A stretch of DNA of 64,000 nt, taken from positions 1,116,001-1,180,000 of the forward strand of contig JABTTZ010000001.1 of the NCBI GenBank assembly GCA_015075625.1, written 5' to 3'. Origin of the DNA: Anaerolineales bacterium. GTDB taxonomy: Bacteria > Chloroflexota > Anaerolineae > Aggregatilineales > UBA2796. Positions within the stretch are counted from its first letter, which is position 1. The number at the start of each line of letters is the position of its first letter. The notes below the pieces were generated by a model that saw only the letters and a list, made by a program, of their open reading frames with translations, was not told the DNA's origin and did not search any database. The position numbers and the translations under genes are program-made. This document shows, piece after piece, positions 18,811-26,946 of the stretch.

Positions 18811-19657
18811 TTGGGCGCAGCCGTTCGCGTAGTTCGGGTGTGATGCGATCTTTGCTGGTGGCGAATGACCCTTGCAGCGCGTTTTCACAGGTACACGCCC
18901 TAGCTGCGACAAGGAGCTTCTTCACGGCGAGCGACACCGCCCGTTGGGCAAGGGTGATGTTCGCTTGAAACTGCTTCATGACCATCTCAACGCTCACATG
19001 TTCCTCATGCCACACATCGTAATCGGTGATGTGCGCCATAACCGCATAGCACAGTTCGGCTTCGCGGGCGAGGAACGCCTCTGGCGAGGTGGTCATGCCG
19101 ATAATCGAAAAGCCCATCTGACGGTAAAGATTGCTCTCTGCTTTTGTGCTGAAGCGCGGTCCCTCGATGGTGACGAACGTCCCGCCGCTGTGGGCAACCC
19201 CCCCTGATTCGCTGGTTGCCTCGGCAAGAATACGGCTGAGATCGGGGCAGAAGGGATCGGCAACGCTGACATGGGCGACAATCCCGCGCTCGAAGAAACT
19301 GCGTCCGCGTTCGTCTTTCGTATTGTCATAGAGATTATCGGGGATGCATACATGCCCCGGCGCGTAATCCTCGCGCAGCGATCCGCAGGCGCTCACCCCA
19401 ATGACATGCGTCACGCCAATCGCTTTCAGGGCATAGAGGTTCGCCCGATAGGGGATTTCGCTTGGCTGAAAGACATGCCCGCGCCCATGACGAGGCAAGA
19501 ACGCCACGCGGACACCATGCAGCGTCCCAATGGTGATGGCGTCGCTTGGTTTGCCATAGGGGGTGACGGGCGTGATCGTGGTCAGATCGGTGAGTTCGGG
19601 CATGGCGTAAAGCCCCGACCCGCCGAGGATGGCGAATTGTGCGCGTTCGGTTGTCAC
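18788..19657 (-). CDS. mtnP: S-methyl-5'-thioadenosine phosphorylase
   Basis: This 289-aa enzyme phosphorolyses methylthioadenosine, the by-product of polyamine synthesis, to adenine and methylthioribose-1-phosphate. The sequence carries the MTAP signatures: ILGGSGLYAMPEL, FLPRHGRGHVFQPSEIPYRANLYALKAIGVTHVIGVSACGSL, DNLYDNTKDERGRSFFE, TFVTIEGPRFSTKAESNLYRQMG, and IGMTTSPEAFLAREAELCYAVMAHITDYDVWHEEHV. The DYDVW region and the SACGSL loop match methylthioadenosine rather than plain purine nucleoside phosphorylases. The start is GTG at 19657 with GAGG 5 nt upstream. A spermidine synthase-like gene occurs at 2382, but the two are not in one operon. Confidence 0.94.
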   Translation of the reverse strand: MTTERAQFAILGGSGLYAMPELTDLTTITPVTPYGKPSDAITIGTLHGVRVAFLPRHGRGHVFQPSEIPYRANLYALKAIGVTHVIGVSACGSLREDYAPGHVCIPDNLYDNTKDERGRSFFERGIVAHVSVADPFCPDLSRILAEATSESGGVAHSGGTFVTIEGPRFSTKAESNLYRQMGFSIIGMTTSPEAFLAREAELCYAVMAHITDYDVWHEEHVSVEMVMKQFQANITLAQRAVSLAVKKLLVAARACTCENALQGSFATSKDRITPELRERLRPIIGKYFA

Positions 19658-19839
19658 ATGAACCTCGTTTGTTCTCTATCGTTTCATCTAAGAGAGGGTG
19701 CATTCCCCGCGAAATTTTTCAGGAAAATTATGCCCGATTTTGATAAAACGCGCTTAGCGAGGCTGTCGTACTAACCAATGGTGCAGACTCCCCGAGAACA
19801 CGGCAACGCGCATCCCCCTGCGACCCGCCTTTGGCGTGT

Positions 19840-20011
19840 ACCCGCTTCTCCCAACGGGAGAAGTGGGAAGAACTGGTTTTGAGGGGGCTTCCCCCTCACC
19901 CCCTCGCCCACAGAATTTCACCCCTTTTCTCCGCGTGCGGGGAAAGGCGACTGCTGCGCAGTAACCGGGGGGGATAGGGGTTCTTTTAGAACTCTTTCTG
20001 ACAGACGACTA
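19840..20011. repeat. Hairpin-rich repeat region ending on a stop codon
   Basis: It contains a CTTCTCCCAACGGGAGAAG hairpin (about 19850-19868), a TTGAGGGGGCTTCCCCCTCA hairpin (about 19880-19900), a CTCCGCGTGCGGGG hairpin, and then the TTCTTTTAGAA end motif. The final CTA at 20009-20011 is the TAG stop of the minus-strand glycosyltransferase. Confidence 0.7.
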
Positions 20012-21196
20012 ACCTGTGCCGCGCACAATGGCAATCAGGGCGCGGGCGCGGTGACGGAAGGTATGCTCCGCCAAAACACGCGCCCGCGCCGCTGCACCCA
20101 TCGCCGCCCGCGCTGACTCATGGCTCAAGAGCCAACGGTAGCGTTCCACCGCCTCGGCGGGCGTTTGGACGACGACAAGCTCCTTCTCTGGCTCAAACCA
20201 CGTCTCAATCCCCGCATACGGATTGCAAACCATCGCTGCGCCCATTGCCCCTAGTTCAAAGGGGCGTGAACTTGAGGAGGCAACTACCGAGGCGTGCGCC
20301 TGTCGTGTAATGACGAGGTTGATCCGGCTGCGGCAGGCATATTCGCGCAGTTTGCTAAAGGAAAGGTAAGGGAGCATCGTCGTCCGTCCGAGGTCGCCCA
20401 AGCCGCGCCCACGCACAGCAAAGCGGGCAGCGGGAAGGGCATGGCTGGCGTCGCGCAGCATCCCATCAATCCACGCCTCGCGGTATTCGCGAGTGTGACC
20501 GTAAAAAAACACATCCACATCCTGAGCGGCAGCAACAGGGCTAAACAGATCGGGATCAGCGCCATAGTAAAGTGGGTAGGCAGCGCGAGCGCCCATTTTG
20601 AGCAGCGTCTCACACCCGCCAAGACTGTTCGAGAGGAATGCCTCGTATTCGCCCAGATCAGCGCCCGGATACATCTTGAATCCGCTAGAAAATCCGGCGA
20701 ATTCCGGCAAGCTGGCGGGGACATCGCCATCATAATAAAAGACGGGCTTGGCGAACCGTTCGCGGATGAACGCCGCCAACCCAACGACGTGATTCAGCGG
20801 GATAGTCAGGAAGATCACGGCATCCACATCGGGGTGGGCGGTCAGGTGTTTCGTCATGAAGGCTTTCCAGCGGGGGAGGATCACCCGCTGGGCAAGCGTC
20901 CGTTGAAGGCGATCCGCGCTGCTCTCGCCGCCTTGTCCAGTCTCTACGGCAGCCGCCTTTGTCCCTCGTTTAAAGCGCCCCGCCACGTCTTTCAGCGCCT
21001 TGAAGGTATCGCCAAAGCCTTTGACCGGATTAGGAAGCGCCCGCCACCAAAGGCTTTCCACCGCCGCGCCCTGATAGGTGGTTGCCAAGACCTCTACGTT
21101 TTCTTCGTAAAGCGCCTTCAACAACTGCCACCAAGCAGGCGTTGCGCTGTAAGGTTGAGTCAGATCAAGGGAGGACACAACAACGAGAAGTTTCAT
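20009..21196 (-). CDS. CgeB-like / group 1 glycosyltransferase
   Basis: The product is 395 aa from the ATG at 21196 (CGAAGG about 10 nt upstream); a TTG two codons earlier is also open. It is a GT-B type glycosyltransferase. The N-terminus is MKLLVVVSSLDLTQPYSATPAWWQLLKAL; the middle has VDVFFYGHTREYREAWIDGML (compare CgeB/spore-maturation glycosyltransferases); and the C-terminal donor site reads SSRPFELGAMGAAMVCNPYAGIETWFEPEKELVVVQTPAEAVERYRWLL, with the conserved E-x7-E-like pattern. The donor and acceptor sugars are unknown. It follows a DMT-family transporter gene on the same strand after about 40 bp. Confidence 0.85.
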   Translation of the reverse strand: MKLLVVVSSLDLTQPYSATPAWWQLLKALYEENVEVLATTYQGAAVESLWWRALPNPVKGFGDTFKALKDVAGRFKRGTKAAAVETGQGGESSADRLQRTLAQRVILPRWKAFMTKHLTAHPDVDAVIFLTIPLNHVVGLAAFIRERFAKPVFYYDGDVPASLPEFAGFSSGFKMYPGADLGEYEAFLSNSLGGCETLLKMGARAAYPLYYGADPDLFSPVAAAQDVDVFFYGHTREYREAWIDGMLRDASHALPAARFAVRGRGLGDLGRTTMLPYLSFSKLREYACRSRINLVITRQAHASVVASSSSRPFELGAMGAAMVCNPYAGIETWFEPEKELVVVQTPAEAVERYRWLLSHESARAAMGAAARARVLAEHTFRHRARALIAIVRGTG

Positions 21197-21235
21197 CGGC
21201 AAAAAACCTTCGAGTGGTTCGTTTAAAGCTAGGAG

Positions 21236-22168
21236 CTAGGCGTCTGCGGTGCGTTCCCGCTGGCGGGCGGTTTCCTTCCGCGTTTCCTCGCGGCTGGCAA
21301 TGACGAGGGCAATCAGAATCACCGCGCTGCCAACGATCTGGATCACTTTCGGCGTCTCGCTAATGGGCGGGAAGGCGGCAAAAAGCGTGCTAAAAATCGG
21401 CTCGCCCAAGACGCTGAGGCTGACGAACGAGGCGGAGAGGAAGCCAAGCGCATAATTTAGCAGGGAGTGTCCCACCAATTGGGGAAACAGTGCGGTGAGC
21501 GACATCCACAGATAGGCGTCACCGCCTAATCCGGTGATCGGCAGCCGGTTGAGGATCACCATTGCCAAGAGGGTGAGCGCCGTCGCGCCGTAGGTCAGCC
21601 AAATGTAGGGGAGGAGGGGGAGCGTCGCCCGCAGCCGCCGCCCGATGATGAAATAGGCGGCGACGGTCAGCGAGCCGATGAGCGCCAAGCCGATCCCGAT
21701 CAGGGCGGAATCTTGTTTCGGCGCTGCGCCAACATCGCCAGTGGCGCTGATGATCACCCCACCAATGATCGCCAAGACAATCGCCCCGATGGTGACGCGG
21801 GTGAGCTTTTCCCGCAGTAAGAAGGGGGAGACAAAGGCAACCACCAGTGGGTTCGTTGTCACCAACGTCACGCTGATGAGGACGGAGGTGTACTCAAGGG
21901 AGGTGATCCAACTGGCAAAGTGGAGGGCGAGGAACACGCCGGCAAGGACTGCCAACCCAATCTGCCCCGCTTTCAGGTTTAGAAGTGTGGGGCGATGGCG
22001 GGCAAGGACGAAGGGCGTCAGGATCAGCGTTGCCAGCGCCACCCGCCACAGGGCAATGACCAGCGAAGACGCCCCCGCCACCTGCGCATAGCGGATGAAC
22101 ACCGAGGCAGACGACGCCGCCAACACACCAACAACAAGGGCAAGGTAAGGACGGTAGGAAGGTTTCAC
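21236..22168 (-). CDS. EamA/DMT-family transporter
   Basis: The product is 310 aa with ten hydrophobic spans in two repeated halves (YLALVVGVLAASSASVFIRYAQVAGASSLVIALWRVALATLIL; SLEYTSVLISVTLVTTNPLVVAFVSPFLLREKLT; SLTALFPQLVGHSLLNYALGFLSASFVSLSVLGEPIFSTLFAA). This is the drug/metabolite transporter EamA fold; the substrate is unknown. The start codon is GTG and the ribosome site is weak. It belongs to a minus-strand series with the HAD-DinB gene (38-bp gap). It is only distantly similar to the other DMT transporter at 17815. Confidence 0.9.
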   Translation of the reverse strand: MKPSYRPYLALVVGVLAASSASVFIRYAQVAGASSLVIALWRVALATLILTPFVLARHRPTLLNLKAGQIGLAVLAGVFLALHFASWITSLEYTSVLISVTLVTTNPLVVAFVSPFLLREKLTRVTIGAIVLAIIGGVIISATGDVGAAPKQDSALIGIGLALIGSLTVAAYFIIGRRLRATLPLLPYIWLTYGATALTLLAMVILNRLPITGLGGDAYLWMSLTALFPQLVGHSLLNYALGFLSASFVSLSVLGEPIFSTLFAAFPPISETPKVIQIVGSAVILIALVIASREETRKETARQRERTADA

Positions 22169-22206
22169 GGAAGGCTCTTATTTTTTGTGGTTTGTCTGGT
22201 TCGTTG

Positions 22207-23463
22207 TCACTCTTCGCGGCAGCGCCCCAACGTCTGGCACAGTTGGGTGATGTGCAGCCGATCATGGCGCGTGGTGAAGATCGCCATTTCCAGCAGCGTC
22301 GTCCGCCCCAAAACACTGTGACGGGCGAGGCGTCCCCACTGTTCCGGCGATAATTCCGCCAAGAACGTCAACGTCTTTTGACGCTCTGCCCAAAATGCCG
22401 CTGCTGCGCTTTCCGCTGTCGCCCCGCGTACATCCATCTCTCCCGGTGCGGGGGGCGTGGGCGATGGCTCGATGAAGGGGTTGTCCTCACGGGCAATGCG
22501 CTCCAAACGGGGGCGCTGTACGTCGCGTTCGCTATCGCGCAGGTGGCAAATGATCTCTAAGGGCGTCCATTCGGTTGCCAGCGGGCGTTTTTGCCAGTGT
22601 TCAGGGAGCGCCGTATCGATGATCCCAAAGAGCGCTCCTGTATTCCCCACCATGCACGGGGCAACTTGGGTGGGCATCAAGCGGGGCAGCGGTGTCTGGG
22701 CAAGCGCTTTGAACCACCCGCCCTCCCATAGGGCGGCGAATTCGGCAAGCGTCCCCTGCCCATGCGGGGTGATTTTGGGCAGCACCACCGCGCCGCTGCC
22801 CGGTTCAGGGGGGAGGGGGGTTTGTGCCGGATCGTCAATCCAATAGGTGTACATTCCCACCTGTGTGGCGGGCAGAATGTCGTTTTCATAGCTGTCGCCC
22901 ACCATGATCGCCTCGTCCGGTTCAACGCCCACACGGGCGAGGATTTCCTCGTAATAATAGGGACTCGGCTTCGTGAAGTGGCACTCATCCATGTTTGTGA
23001 TCCAGGCGAAGGGCAGATCGGGGTTGATCCCGCCCCATCCCATACGCATCCGCACCTGATCTAGGGGAAAAAAGGGATTTGTTGCCACTGTCAGGCTGAT
23101 CCCCGCCGCCAAGAGGCGATCTACCAGTTCCGCCGCACCCGGAATGGGCGTGATCGCTGTGCGCGTCGCTTGGTAGCCGTTGTGATGAAAGGTGTCAAAG
23201 GCACGCTGCAGGGCGGCGGCATCCACGCCAAACGATTCGGCTAATTTCGTGCCGAAGACCTCACGGTTGAAGCGGGTGGGGTCGTTGTTGGCGATCATCA
23301 TCGCCACCGCCCCGCGCATTCCACCCTGGACTTCTTCTTTGGTGGGGTGGCGTTGGGCAAGCTCGCCCAGCAAGCCGCCAATGCCCATCATATAGGTGCG
23401 CAAGAACCCGCTGTTCAGGCGCAGCAGTGTATCATCCAGATCGAACAGGACGGCTTTGATCAT
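22207..23463 (-). CDS. HAD-family hydrolase fused to a DinB-like domain
   Basis: The product is 418 aa. Residues 1-235 are a haloacid dehalogenase phosphatase: motif I FDLDDTLLRLNSG (residues 7-19), motif II TVATNP, motif III Lys in FTKPSPYYYEEIL, and motif IV IMVGDSYENDILPATQVGM. A linker leads to a C-terminal domain (about 265-418) resembling DinB_2/YfiT four-helix proteins: LPEHWQKRPLATEWTPLEIICHLRDSERDV with the first metal-type His, and ARHSVLGRTTLLEMAIFTTRHDRLHITQL with the HxxxH-like pair. DinB-fold proteins are often thiol-dependent or metal-dependent transferases, so this could be a bifunctional detoxification enzyme (inference). HAD and DinB genes are normally separate. Confidence 0.88.
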   Translation of the reverse strand: MIKAVLFDLDDTLLRLNSGFLRTYMMGIGGLLGELAQRHPTKEEVQGGMRGAVAMMIANNDPTRFNREVFGTKLAESFGVDAAALQRAFDTFHHNGYQATRTAITPIPGAAELVDRLLAAGISLTVATNPFFPLDQVRMRMGWGGINPDLPFAWITNMDECHFTKPSPYYYEEILARVGVEPDEAIMVGDSYENDILPATQVGMYTYWIDDPAQTPLPPEPGSGAVVLPKITPHGQGTLAEFAALWEGGWFKALAQTPLPRLMPTQVAPCMVGNTGALFGIIDTALPEHWQKRPLATEWTPLEIICHLRDSERDVQRPRLERIAREDNPFIEPSPTPPAPGEMDVRGATAESAAAAFWAERQKTLTFLAELSPEQWGRLARHSVLGRTTLLEMAIFTTRHDRLHITQLCQTLGRCREE

Positions 23464-23496
23464 AGGGTTTGTTGGGTGAACGACGATCCAGCAGCG

Positions 23497-23868
23497 CTAG
23501 GGAGTCTGTGGATCGTCAAGGGTGTTGATCACATCGCGGAACAGGTCGAAGCCTGGGCGTTCCTCATTGCATTGGGGGCAGCCCACGAAGGCATCGGCAA
23601 CCGCCACCTGATGCTTTTCGCAGTGTGCCGTGACAACCACCGCCCGCCCAATGCCAAACACAATGCCCGGACGGATGGTGAGTGTCAGATTGAGGTGAGG
23701 GCTGGCGTTCGCCCTCAAAATATCCGGCACGGCACACCGCACGCAATCGCCGGGTTTCCACGCCGCCGATGCCGGATTGCGCTTGGCAAGGCGACATTCC
23801 TGTTTAGACCGTTGGCGGTGGAAATCCGCATAGTAATGCGGACATTCTTTCCCGGCGGGTGTTTTCAT
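23497..23868 (-). CDS. Cys-rich, probably zinc-binding conserved hypothetical protein
   Basis: The product is 123 aa with no named family that I can give with certainty. Seven cysteines and several histidines are arranged as CPHYYADFHRQRSKQECRL (N-terminus), GDCVRCAVPDIL, HCEKH and GCPQCNEERPGF (C-terminus), the pattern of two treble-clef or ribbon-like metal sites around a short beta domain (LNLTLTIRPGIVFGIGRAVVVTAHC). It sits 23 bp downstream of efp on the same strand and upstream of the HAD-DinB gene, so it may share their transcript. The function is unknown. Confidence 0.75.
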   Translation of the reverse strand: MKTPAGKECPHYYADFHRQRSKQECRLAKRNPASAAWKPGDCVRCAVPDILRANASPHLNLTLTIRPGIVFGIGRAVVVTAHCEKHQVAVADAFVGCPQCNEERPGFDLFRDVINTLDDPQTP

Positions 23869-23891
23869 AACCGATGCTGCCTATGCAGAGG

Positions 23892-24452
23892 CTAGTTGAT
23901 CCGCGTCACGTAGCTGCCATCGCGGGTATCGACCTTGATCCGATCCCCAAGATTGACAAAGAGCGGCGTTTGAACTTCTAAGCCCGTTTGGGTTTTGATC
24001 TTCTTCGATGCGCCATTGGCGGTGTTTCCGGCGACGGCGTTTTCCGCCTCCACAACCTCCATCTCCACGTTTACGGGGAGTTCGTAATCGATGATCTCAG
24101 TCTCGAAGCGGACGAGGCTCATCTCCATATTTTCCGCCATGTAGAGGAGGTCATCGCCAAAGATGCTCACCGTCAGTTCGTGTTGTTCGTAGGTGGTGGT
24201 ATCCATGAAGTGGACGAAATCTTCGTCGTGGTAAAGGTATTGAACGCCAAAGGTTTCGACGCGGACATCCTGAACGCGATCCCCACTGGTGAAGGTGCGG
24301 GTGATCGTTGACCCCTTGCGAAGGTCGCGCAGCGTGGTGCGGATGGTGGCATTGCCGCGCCCCGGCTTGTGATGCTGATAGTCCAACACACGGTACAATG
24401 CGCCATCAAAGGTGAACGTCACCCCTTTGCGCAAATCATTCACATCAATCAT
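23892..24452 (-). CDS. efp: Translation elongation factor P
   Basis: The product is 186 aa, the normal length. EF-P enters the ribosomal E site and relieves stalling at polyproline stretches, which fits the very Pro-rich proteins encoded nearby. Three beta-barrel domains are visible: the N-terminal KOW-like domain (MIDVNDLRKGVTFTFDGALYRVLDYQHHKPGRGNATIRTTLRDL), the middle domain (MDTTTYEQHELTVSIFGDDLLYMAENMEMSLVRFE) and the C-terminal signature (KIKTQTGLEVQTPLFVNLGDRIKVDTRDGSYVTR). The loop residue that is modified lysine in many species is Arg32 here (KPGRGNA). Arg at this site is rhamnosylated by EarP in some proteobacteria; whether that applies here is unknown. Confidence 0.97.
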   Translation of the reverse strand: MIDVNDLRKGVTFTFDGALYRVLDYQHHKPGRGNATIRTTLRDLRKGSTITRTFTSGDRVQDVRVETFGVQYLYHDEDFVHFMDTTTYEQHELTVSIFGDDLLYMAENMEMSLVRFETEIIDYELPVNVEMEVVEAENAVAGNTANGASKKIKTQTGLEVQTPLFVNLGDRIKVDTRDGSYVTRIN

Positions 24453-24695
24453 GCTTCGGTCTTGCCCTCAACTGTACGTTATCGTTGTGTCTGTTTCCCT
24501 GCCATACCTGTTGGTGTGTTTGGGTTAAGGAAGGGGATAAGGCGCTCTTTCGCTGTCTGAATCGGGTTGGGATAGGTGATCCTATCTTGGGTTATATCCC
24601 CAACACACCAACCGTAGAGAGGTCAGAGTGTGCGCCATTTTATCACCGTTCAGCCGATGTACCAAGCCCCGCTGTCTCATCAGGGGGGCGGACGG

Positions 24696-25571
24696 TCACT
24701 GCCCCGAATCGCTCGTTCTGATTTCCCGCAGGGCGGCAAGCTCCTCAAACAGCGCCAGTTCATGCCCGTTCAAATTGGTGGGGACTTGAATCAGGACGCG
24801 GGCGAACAGGTGACCGCGCTGGTCGGGTTGGCGCATGTTGGGCATTCCCCGCCCGCTGACGCGAATCGTCTGCCCAGACTGTGTACCCGGAGGGATGCGG
24901 ACTTTCACATCGCCGGAGAGCGTGGGGAGCGTCACTTCCCCGCCGAGGACGGCGATGAACAGATCAATCTTCAAATCGCAGGTGAGGTCGTCCTCGCGGC
25001 GTTCAAAAACGGGGTGCGGCTTCACGCTGACGATGAGGAATAAATCACCATAACCACCGCCGGCAAAACCCGCCTCGCCCTCGCCCGCCACGCGGACTCG
25101 TGTGCCGTCTTTTGCCCCCGCCGGAATACGGATCGTGCGCCGTTTTGCGCCGCGTGTCAGCACGCGGTCTGTGCCGCCATAGGCTTCCTCAAGGGTGATT
25201 TCGATCTGCTGTTCCAGATCGCGCCCGCGAATGGGCGCTTTGTAGCTCTCCCGCGCCCGCCCACCGCCAAAGACATTGGCGATAAAATCGGCAAAGCCGC
25301 CCTCGCCAGTGGTCGTCTCTTGAGCGTAGCTGCGCCACTGCTTGTAGCTGTTGACATTTGCGCCCAATTGGTCGTACTTGGCGCGTTTGTCGGCATCGCT
25401 GAGGACTTCGTATGCCTCGTTGATCTGCTTGAAACGTGATTCGGCGTCCTTATCACCGGGGTTGTGGTCGGGGTGAAGCTGGCGGGCGAGGGTGCGGTAC
25501 GCCTTACGAATGTCATCGGCGCTGGCGGCGCGGTCAATGCCGAGTGTTTTGTAGTAGTCTTTTTGATCCAT
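24696..25571 (-). CDS. DnaJ/CbpA-type co-chaperone lacking zinc fingers
   Basis: This 291-aa type II J-protein has the J-domain at residues 3-70 ([21 protein letters not shown]) with the HPD motif at 33-35 that stimulates DnaK ATPase. A linker with Gly/Phe character ([16 protein letters not shown]) follows, then two client-binding beta domains ([61 protein letters not shown] and [30 protein letters not shown]). The four CxxCxGxG zinc motifs of DnaJ are absent, as in CbpA. It sits upstream of efp on the same strand with a 243-bp gap. The ATG at 25571 begins exactly at the J-domain. Confidence 0.93.
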   Translation of the reverse strand: MDQKDYYKTLGIDRAASADDIRKAYRTLARQLHPDHNPGDKDAESRFKQINEAYEVLSDADKRAKYDQLGANVNSYKQWRSYAQETTTGEGGFADFIANVFGGGRARESYKAPIRGRDLEQQIEITLEEAYGGTDRVLTRGAKRRTIRIPAGAKDGTRVRVAGEGEAGFAGGGYGDLFLIVSVKPHPVFERREDDLTCDLKIDLFIAVLGGEVTLPTLSGDVKVRIPPGTQSGQTIRVSGRGMPNMRQPDQRGHLFARVLIQVPTNLNGHELALFEELAALREIRTSDSGQ

Positions 25572-25674
25572 GCAAAGAGTTGCTCAGGTGGTGGTTTCCT
25601 ACCATTTTAGGGGCGAATGGGCGGAAGATCAACGGGGAGGGTGTGCAGCCCCCACATGATTGGCTGGCTAAGAA

Positions 25675-25727
25675 CGCCTCTCCCCCTTCCCCTATAGACA
25701 AGGAAAGGGGGAGAGGGTGGGGGGTTA
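25675..25727. repeat. C/G-rich inverted repeat ending on a stop codon
   Basis: CTCCCCCTTCCCCTATAGAC pairs with AGGAAAGGGGGAGAG across a short loop. The same block occurs at 865-920. The edge GGGGTTAG carries TTA (25725-25727), the TAA stop of the acetyltransferase gene on the minus strand. Confidence 0.65.
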
Positions 25728-26732
25728 GTCCGCCTTGATCTCGTAGACGGGTTTATCGACGCCGCCCATGCGGTATTTGTAGTCTTCATTCCCGCGCAGA
25801 AAGTCAAAAGCGCGGCGACCCTTGCTAATGGCGTCCTCAATGAGGTGTGCCAAGAGGACGATGCCCGGACTAAGATGCCCATAAGTCACCGGAATCAAGC
25901 CGGAGTTGTAGACCAAAATGCGGTTGTCATAATCAAAGTTGAGATAGGCGGCGGCAGGCGTCCCCTCAACGGTGAGGAAGGATAGCTGCAACCAGCCACA
26001 GGCGGCAATCTGCGGCACAATGGCGCGGAAAAACGCCCCGTTCTTGGCATCGGCAAGGAAATCCGCCTTTTGCGGGGAGCTTGCCGCCATAAGCGCGGTG
26101 AAGGTTTCTATCGCCGCCGGAAGATCATCGCCTGCCCCAACGATATGCCACGCCACGCCTTCTTCCTCGGCTCCGGCACGACGCAGTTTTCGGCGCAGCT
26201 CGTGGCGATTCTTTTTGTCCAGACCATTCAGATAGTCTTCAAAGGTGGCGGGGAGGGGAATCACCGGACAGACCTCTTGCGGGACGAGTGTCACCGTAAA
26301 GCCCGCCGCCCTGAGCGCCTCGGCAAAGGTGGTCAGCGCGGGCGATCCATCGGGGTGGTTACACAGATTCACGCGGCTGAACAGCGTCCGGTTTTGGGCA
26401 AGATGTGCGGCAAACCCGCTGAAAACCGCCGGACGGTGGTCGGGGCGGACAATCAGATCAAGATAATCGGTCACATCGACGCAGCCAATCGGACGCAGGA
26501 CACGCCCCTCGCCGTCAATAAACCAGGGGGCAATACCCACCAGGCGCCCGCTCTCGTCCCGTGCGATGATCACGTAGAGATCGCCCGGCTGGTAGGTGTT
26601 GAACCATGTCGTTTGCCATTCCCAGGTGAGGAACACTTCATTCGTGTGATTCGTCGCTAATAGATCGTTCCATTCGCCCCGAAGTGCCTTTAGCTCCTGC
26701 GGGGCGCTAAGACAGTCAAAGGTAAGGGTCAC
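25725..26732 (-). CDS. GNAT-fold acetyltransferase (BioF2/CelD-like)
   Basis: This 335-aa protein of the double-GNAT type (Acetyltransf_6) is often linked to exopolysaccharide synthesis or peptidoglycan bridge-type acyl transfer. The N-terminal half contains EWNDLLATNHTNEVFLTWEWQTTWFNTYQPGDLYVIIARDESGRLVGIAPWF, a typical first GNAT subdomain. The second subdomain has GLDKKNRHELRRKLRRA and FFRAIVPQIAACGWLQLSFLTVEGTPAAAYLNFDYDNRILVYNSGL, followed by SPGIVLLAHLIEDAISKGRRAFDFLRGNEDYKYRMG, where the acyl-CoA site is expected. The start is GTG at 26732. Neighbours give no clear pathway. Confidence 0.88.
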   Translation of the reverse strand: MTLTFDCLSAPQELKALRGEWNDLLATNHTNEVFLTWEWQTTWFNTYQPGDLYVIIARDESGRLVGIAPWFIDGEGRVLRPIGCVDVTDYLDLIVRPDHRPAVFSGFAAHLAQNRTLFSRVNLCNHPDGSPALTTFAEALRAAGFTVTLVPQEVCPVIPLPATFEDYLNGLDKKNRHELRRKLRRAGAEEEGVAWHIVGAGDDLPAAIETFTALMAASSPQKADFLADAKNGAFFRAIVPQIAACGWLQLSFLTVEGTPAAAYLNFDYDNRILVYNSGLIPVTYGHLSPGIVLLAHLIEDAISKGRRAFDFLRGNEDYKYRMGGVDKPVYEIKAD

Positions 26733-26764
26733 TGGATTCGTACTCCCTGTGTGTAAAACCCGCT

Positions 26765-26905
26765 ATTTTTAACGCACCTTACGCACAGACCCTCACTACC
26801 CATGAATGCGTTTTTTTGAGGGGGAAGCCCCCTCAATTTGCCGTTTTTGATGGCTATGGGGTGGACAACCCCAACGGCGTAAGGTGCCTGTTTAAGGTAG
26901 AGGGA
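26765..26905. repeat. Dispersed hairpin repeat flanked by ACGCACCTTACGC motifs
   Basis: A near-perfect hairpin, TTGAGGGGGAAGCCCCCTCAA, is centred at about 26828. It is framed by AACGCACCTTACGCA on the left and the inverted GGCGTAAGGTGCC on the right, so the whole unit of about 130 bp is itself an inverted repeat. Related units lie near 29135-29275 and 55686-55800. Orientation of the T-run does not fit a terminator for either neighbouring minus-strand gene. Confidence 0.65.
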
Positions 26906-26946
26906 TTGACGCCTAAAGCGGGGCAATACTTACCCTCGCGCTGTAT

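Noticed and set aside
24453-24695. Additional gene between efp and dnaJ-like genes
   Set aside because: Short frames only, no ribosome site, no homology; the stretch looks like an untranslated upstream region of efp.
26813-26843. Rho-independent terminator
   Set aside because: The hairpin is strong, but the T-run is on the wrong side for both neighbouring minus-strand genes and the element is part of a repeat family.
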